From the NCBI RefSeq assembly GCF_900188345.1, contig NZ_FZOD01000001.1:186001-250000 (forward strand): a stretch of DNA of 64,000 nucleotides, written 5' to 3'. The translations under genes were made by a program, and so were the position numbers. The notes below the pieces were generated by a model. That model saw only the letters and a list, made by a program, of their open reading frames with translations, had not been told where the DNA came from and ran no database searches. Source of the DNA: Streptosporangium subroseum (GTDB taxonomy: Bacteria; Actinomycetota; Actinomycetes; Streptosporangiales; Streptosporangiaceae). Of the stretch, positions 60,241 to 64,000 are shown one piece after another. Numbering within the stretch: position 1 is the first letter of the stretch; each line of letters begins with the position of its first letter.

Positions 60241-60909
60241 GTGCGTAGCTCGTTCTTCGGAAACCTGGAGCAAGGCCCGCTCCCCGGCCACTTCGCCCTG
60301 CAGAACGCCAAGATGCTGCGGGTGCAGCTGAACGGAGAGGTGCTGGCGCGGCAGGGATCCATGGTCGCCTTCCAGGGACAGATGGACTTCGACTACGAGG
60401 GCTCCGGGGGGATGGGGCGGTTCCTGAAGAAAATGGTCACCGGCGAGGGTGCGCCGCTGATGCGGGTCCGCGGGCAGGGCATGCTCTTCCTGGCCGACAA
60501 CGCCGACGACGTGCACCTGTTCTACCTGGAGGACGAGGCGATCACCGTCAACGGGACGAACCTGCTGGCCTTCGACCCGCAGCTCACCTGGGACATCCAG
60601 CGCATCCAGGGCGCCGGCATCGCCGCCGGTGGCCTGTTCAACACCACGATCCGGGGCACCGGCTGGGTGGCGGTCACCGCGCACGGCTCCCCCGTGCTGC
60701 TCGACACCTCCGGCGCGCCGACCTTCGCCGACAGCCAGTCCGCGGTGTGCTGGAGCGCCGGGCTGCGCGTGGGCGTCAACCGCACCATGAAGGCGGGCGC
60801 GCTGATCGGCCGCGGGAGCGGCGAGGCCGCGCAGCTCGCGTTCCAGGGTGCGGGCTTTGTCCTGGTCCAGGCCAGTGAGGGACCGATCGTGCCGCAGGGC
60901 AACGGTTGA
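60241..60909 (+). CDS. AIM24 family protein
   Basis: A 222-residue beta-rich protein of the AIM24/TRAP-like family: ALQNAKMLRVQLNGEVLARQ, the GSMVAFQGQMDFDYEGSGG turn and GRFLKKMV, then GLFNTTIRGTGWVAVTAHGS. The family's biological role is unclear. GTG 60241 with AAGG. The last 16 codons and the stop are duplicated immediately downstream. Confidence 0.85.
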   Translation: MRSSFFGNLEQGPLPGHFALQNAKMLRVQLNGEVLARQGSMVAFQGQMDFDYEGSGGMGRFLKKMVTGEGAPLMRVRGQGMLFLADNADDVHLFYLEDEAITVNGTNLLAFDPQLTWDIQRIQGAGIAAGGLFNTTIRGTGWVAVTAHGSPVLLDTSGAPTFADSQSAVCWSAGLRVGVNRTMKAGALIGRGSGEAAQLAFQGAGFVLVQASEGPIVPQGNG

Positions 60910-60970
60910 TCGTCGTCCTGATCCGGGCAGGTGAAGGCCCGATCATGCCGCAGGGCAACGGCTGATCGTC
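60859..60970. repeat. Exact 56-bp tandem copy of the AIM24 3' end with its stop
   Basis: 60859-60914 (containing TGA at 60907-60909) and 60915-60970 are adjacent 56-bp units with 48 identical positions. Both preserve CCGCAGGGCAACGG-YTGATC, so the copy carries a second stop in the same setting. The period is not a multiple of three. Confidence 0.9.
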
Positions 60971-61033
60971 GCGAGACGGGAGACGCCGCCGGGGACGGCC
61001 AGGCCGAAAGGGCCTGACCCCGCCACCGGCGGC

Positions 61034-62407
61034 TTACGATCTGGCCTGGATCAGACCGTGTGTGCCGCTGACGCGCCAGGGCTGTCCGCTCGCCTCCAGA
61101 GCCGTGACCGTCTCAGCTCCGAGGCCGACCACCACCTCGGACTTCAGGGTCCGCAGGGCCGCCACCGGACCGGGGAAATACCCGGTGACCTCGGCGAACG
61201 GCGTGGTCGGCGGCCAGTCCCGGTCACCGACCAGGCGACGGTAGTTCAGGTCGCCCTTCATGATCGTCAGCGAGGCGGACGCGAAGTCCTTCCTGAGGTC
61301 GTCGGGCATCTCGCTGTACGGCAGGGGCGCGCACGAGAAGACATGTGCCCGCACGAGCAGCCGTCCCGATCCCATCGCCTCCCGGAGCCGGCTTCCGATC
61401 TCGCCGGCCTGACCTCCTGCTTCAGACATGCGGCGCAGGCAGGCCACCACGTCCGCCATCATCGCGTCGGACACGTAGTAGGGGGACGGCTTGACATGGA
61501 GGACGACCTCCCCCACGCCGCGGGCATGCAGGAGATGGTCGATCAGGACGAGGTCCGGCAGCAGCTCGCTTCCCGCGTTGTCCGCGACGAGACAGATCCG
61601 CGAGGAGCGACCATCGGCCGTCAGAGCGCCGCCGACCGCCGGATCACCGCCCACCAGGCTCCCATCAACCGTTGAATCGCCACCCGCCAGAGCGCCGCCG
61701 ACCGTCGGATCACCGTCCGCCAGGCCCCCGCCGACCGCCGGATTACCACCCGCCAGGGACCCGCCCGTCGCCGAAAGGCCGTCGATCATCGACCAGATGA
61801 GCGCGCTGTCGTCGGCCACCAGGCCCGGCACCTGAGCTGCGAGCCCCGAGCCTCCGGCGGAGATCCGGAACACGAGGTCCGCCCGGTTTCCCCACAGTGC
61901 CCTCAGGATCAACGCCTGGTCCCGCTCCCCCACGTCCAGGGCGGGAAATCCGTCGAGCGCGCGGAGCTCGTCGTCGACGGCCTCACCGAACAGCTCGGCC
62001 TGCTTGAACGGCTCGAACGGGTCTATGCCCTGCCACGGGCCGGGATCGAAGTATCCGACCGCGGCGAGGAGCTTGCGGTAGAAGTAACTCTCCGACCACA
62101 GGAACGGCGCGTCGTCCCACCGCTCTCCGATGTGGCCCCGGTCCCAGCTCTCCCAGAGGTCCCGATCATGCATGGCACCCTCCAGCGGCCTGATCACACC
62201 CTCGGTGATCTCCCCGAGCAGAAGGTCGAGTGCCCGAAGCCGTTCCGGATCGTACGGCGTGGCGTCGCGGACCTTCTGGATCAGGGCGGGGTGCCGGTCG
62301 TGGAGAACCTTCCAGGTAAAGGAACCGGGAACGTCGCTCAGGATCACGGGCGCATCGGACGGCGCTCCGAACCGTCCGGGCCCCTTCCGGCTGTCACCGT
62401 CTGCCAC
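61034..62407 (-). CDS. ARMT1-like DUF89 damage-control phosphatase family protein
   Basis: A 457-residue metal-dependent phosphatase/carboxyl methyltransferase-type protein of the DUF89 fold. Near-invariant segments are DNAGSELLPDLVLIDHLLHA (metal-binding Asp-Asn) and TIMKGDLNYRRLVGDRDWPP. The N-terminal half has the helical DPFEPFKQAELFGEA. A Gly/Ala-rich insert (about 212-262) built of 11-residue repeats interrupts the domain just before the metal site. GTG 62407. Confidence 0.85.
   Translation of the reverse strand: MADGDSRKGPGRFGAPSDAPVILSDVPGSFTWKVLHDRHPALIQKVRDATPYDPERLRALDLLLGEITEGVIRPLEGAMHDRDLWESWDRGHIGERWDDAPFLWSESYFYRKLLAAVGYFDPGPWQGIDPFEPFKQAELFGEAVDDELRALDGFPALDVGERDQALILRALWGNRADLVFRISAGGSGLAAQVPGLVADDSALIWSMIDGLSATGGSLAGGNPAVGGGLADGDPTVGGALAGGDSTVDGSLVGGDPAVGGALTADGRSSRICLVADNAGSELLPDLVLIDHLLHARGVGEVVLHVKPSPYYVSDAMMADVVACLRRMSEAGGQAGEIGSRLREAMGSGRLLVRAHVFSCAPLPYSEMPDDLRKDFASASLTIMKGDLNYRRLVGDRDWPPTTPFAEVTGYFPGPVAALRTLKSEVVVGLGAETVTALEASGQPWRVSGTHGLIQARS
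61625..61756. repeat. Four exact 33-bp repeats inside the DUF89 gene
   Basis: Units at 61625, 61658, 61691 and 61724, with themes CCGCCGACCG-CGGATYACC and CCGCCAG. They encode GGDPAVGGALA-type undecapeptides. Frame is preserved. Confidence 0.85.
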
Positions 62408-62566
62408 TTTCCACTTCCTTCACGCCCGGTTGACTCCTGCGGAGGGCACACCGTACCGGCCCGATGGACCGATCGCCGCCTCGGCCGAGCCGAGGATGCC
62501 GCCTCTCCCCTCGTCCGGGCCGGGCAGGGCGTCGCGGGGCGATCCTGTCCTCAGCGTCCGACGAGA

Positions 62567-62616
62567 CAGGGCGGGATGGTCCTGTCGCGTGCAGGGCGGA
62601 ATGGCCCTGTCGCGTG
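62567..62616. repeat. 25-bp tandem duplication
   Basis: CAGGGCGGGATGGTCCTGTC and on (62567-62591) is followed directly by a copy (62592-62616), 23 of 25 identical, in the gap between the DUF89 and mycothiol-enzyme genes. Confidence 0.85.
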
Positions 62617-62630
62617 AGCCGGGCATGACA

Positions 62631-62693
62631 CCCCGGGCCCTGCCATCCGGGTCAGGTAAAGTCCCCGGGCCCTACCGCCCGAGTCAGGCAAGG
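62631..62693. repeat. 32-bp duplication spanning the mycothiol-enzyme stop
   Basis: CCCCGGGCCCT-CC-YCCG-GTCAG occurs at 62631 and 62663. The second unit contains the TGA stop (62684-62686) of the minus-strand gene. Confidence 0.7.
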
Positions 62694-63400
62694 CACCGCA
62701 GGGCGTTCTTGAGCCCGCCGTCGAGCGGATGATCATCCGGCAGCCGGCCGACCGTGGCCTCGACGAACACGTCCGCAGGCAGCCGTTCGCTCATGCCGTC
62801 CGCCCGCACCGAGACCCCCTCGGCGGTCAGGCCGACCTGGATGCCCGACCCCTGCTCGCCGAGCACGAACTCGCCCACCCTGGCCCGCCACCACGTCCGC
62901 TCGCCGGCCTCGTCATCCGAGACGGGTGCTCCCACGTCGTCGGCATGGGTGGCGTACTCGGAGTCGTAGTGGAAGGCCTGCAGACCCACCGGGTACGGCC
63001 CCGCCGAAGTCCGCAGCTCCGCCTCGCGGCCGAGGGACCGCATGCGCTCGCGCGTCTCCGCGTTCGCCCGCCGCCACTCCTCCAGCACCTCCTCGACGGG
63101 CACGTCGCGGCGCTGCCGTACGCACCACTGGTTGAAGCCGTTGAAGCCACCTCCGGCGCCCTCGCGGGCGAGCATCGCGAAGAAACCGTCGAGGTCGCCG
63201 GCGAGGCAGGCGTGGTTGTACAGCTCTTCCCCGGCGAGATGTCCGAGGATGTCCCGCACCGACCAGCCCTCGCACCGGGAGGGGCGGTTCCAGCCCTCAT
63301 CGTCGAGCCGTGAGAAGTGACGGTCCAGACGGGTGGCCTCTGCGTCGAAGATGTCGAAAGGGTCGAGATCCGCCAGCGGATCCTTCGATTCTGGAGTCAT
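62684..63400 (-). CDS. Maleylpyruvate isomerase N-terminal-domain/mycothiol-dependent enzyme
   Basis: A 238-residue protein of the mycothiol-dependent maleylpyruvate isomerase/DinB-like family: FDAEATRLDRHFSRLDDEGW, PSRCEGWSVRDILGHLAGEE with the metal His, and LQAFHYDSEYATHADDVG with two further His. Such enzymes use mycothiol for isomerisation or detoxification. ATG 63400. A strong hairpin lies upstream and repeats follow the stop. Confidence 0.85.
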   Translation of the reverse strand: MTPESKDPLADLDPFDIFDAEATRLDRHFSRLDDEGWNRPSRCEGWSVRDILGHLAGEELYNHACLAGDLDGFFAMLAREGAGGGFNGFNQWCVRQRRDVPVEEVLEEWRRANAETRERMRSLGREAELRTSAGPYPVGLQAFHYDSEYATHADDVGAPVSDDEAGERTWWRARVGEFVLGEQGSGIQVGLTAEGVSVRADGMSERLPADVFVEATVGRLPDDHPLDGGLKNALRCLA

Positions 63401-63517
63401 GCCATCAGCGATACCCCGGAAGGGCGAAGTGGAACGGCGGGTCACGTACGCCGGAGGGTGTCACCCGAGGCCACGCGGTCTCCGCGATGTGGCCCTTGAT
63501 CGTCCATGCCGAGGCTC

Positions 63518-63555
63518 CGCCGTGCCTCGTCCTCCACGGAGGACGAGGCACGGCG
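63518..63555. terminator. 18-bp perfect hairpin
   Basis: CGCCGTGCCTCGTCCTCC and GGAGGACGAGGCACGGCG (63518-63535, 63538-63555) pair perfectly around two bases. It probably insulates the mycothiol gene from the promoter region to the right. The gap 63401-64000 otherwise holds only the LacI-type operators and promoter. Confidence 0.75.
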
Positions 63556-63782
63556 ACCCGAAACGAGGGCCGCGGGTGCCCGGACGCGTCTCGGGAGATC
63601 CGTCGCAGCCGGTGCCGCCCCCCTCCCGAGGAACCGGAAGGCCCGTTCCGCCGGTGCGAGACGCCCGGGTGCCCGTTCCCGCCGACCGTGCGGTGAACCG
63701 GGCGGATGCGCGACGGAGCCGACGCCGACGGTCACGACCGGCTTACGATCATGACATTGTTTCCGGAATGTTGCAGAGCAGG

Positions 63783-63796
63783 TGTTAACGTTCACA
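63783..63796. promoter_or_regulatory. LacI-type operator 1
   Basis: TGTTAACGTTCACA has the central CG and near-palindromic arms of LacI-family operators. Confidence 0.6.
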
Positions 63797-63907
63797 CAGG
63801 CACTGTCAGCACGCCGTTCCATGTCGATCCGCGCTGCTCGGACGTGGGAACGGACCTCCGGGCAGACGTTGGGGGAGCATTTCTCGCCAACGTTGATCTC
63901 CCAGGGG

Positions 63908-63998
63908 TTGACAGTCAGGCAATGCGGGCATTTGATGGCACGTCACAAAGTCATTCACGTCATCGCAAGGTTTATAAAGATCAATGTGAGCGCTAACA
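63908..63998 (+). promoter_or_regulatory. Promoter region with LacI-type operator 2
   Basis: A TTGACA (63908-63913) with a TTTGAT at -10 spacing (63931-63936), and a TATAAA (63973-63978) just before TGTGAGCGCTAACA (63985-63998), a second LacI-family operator. The layout suggests a sugar-regulated operon beginning to the right of the window. Confidence 0.5.
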
Positions 63999-64000
63999 CC

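Noticed and set aside
61034..62407. Two separate genes split by the Gly-rich repeat
   Set aside because: The repeat is exactly in frame and both halves belong to one DUF89 fold, so it is one gene with an insert.
63706..63996. A 96-codon plus-strand frame at the right edge
   Set aside because: It runs through the operators and promoter elements, has no RBS and no recognisable protein features.
1..64000. tRNA or rRNA genes
   Set aside because: I looked for T-loop phrases of the GGTTCGAATCC type and CCA ends near cloverleaf-like repeats and found none convincing.

Overview
The window is a very GC-rich (roughly 70%) actinomycete chromosome segment, most likely from the Streptosporangiales (Streptosporangium/Nonomuraea type). 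This is inferred from family content: an XRE(DUF5753)-DUF397-RsbW-like ATPase locus, a mycothiol-dependent enzyme, an ECF41 sigma factor, CU044_5270 and SAV_915 family proteins, F420/FMN PPOX proteins, many GTG/TTG starts and 4-bp ATGA/GTGA overlaps. I found no tRNA, rRNA or CRISPR array.

Layout. 1-2.8 kb: a vitamin B12 uptake operon (btuF-btuC-btuD, minus strand, btuD cut by the window edge) under a recognisable cobalamin riboswitch. 3-10.8 kb: Gfo/Idh oxidoreductase, histidine phosphatase, the XRE/DUF397/ATPase regulatory locus, a helicase-associated protein, then about 1 kb of non-coding DNA with 87-bp repeats. 10.8-20 kb: two metallopeptidase-type genes, a GroES-like protein, a secreted protein, a GNAT, and a TetR-controlled DrrAB-like efflux pump. 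20-24.6 kb: a secreted GH74-FnIII-CBM2 xyloglucanase, and SoxR divergent from a PPOX oxidoreductase with a classical SoxR box between them. 24.7-30.6 kb: patatin, a P-loop kinase, and a GntR-ferredoxin-flavoprotein operon in which an AprA-like flavoprotein carries a C-terminal HEAT-repeat array. 30.7-34.9 kb: LysR, a secreted S1 protease and a protein of unknown family. 34.9-39.8 kb: a decayed accessory stretch with relics of an IS21-type transposase, a resolvase, an SDR, a GNAT and a membrane protein, around an AraC/Cdd1 pair and an ECF sigma/CU044_5270 pair. 39.8-42.3 kb: FAD oxidoreductase, VOC and DinB proteins. 42.4-49.7 kb: a sugar ABC transporter (ATPase, two permeases, lipoprotein), a sugar-phosphate-isomerase-like enzyme and a divergent ROK regulator. 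50-64 kb: a GNAT with an internal minisatellite, ECF41 SigJ with its NmrA-type partner, an AbiEii toxin with a small upstream partner, two glycosyltransferases, a split RibD-like deaminase/reductase pair, AIM24, an ARMT1-type DUF89 protein, a mycothiol-dependent enzyme, and two LacI-type operators that probably serve a sugar operon to the right.

The most unusual feature is the number of short tandem duplications (19-90 bp period). Outside genes, several start at and include the 3' end and stop codon of the preceding gene (btuC, patatin, flavoprotein, lysR, S1 protease, ROK, AIM24, mycothiol enzyme). Inside genes, every clear case has a period divisible by three (33, 36, 36 and 81 bp) and adds low-complexity peptide to otherwise ordinary enzymes. 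I read this as an active repeat-generating process that preferentially leaves copies at gene ends. All coordinates and identity counts were worked out by eye.
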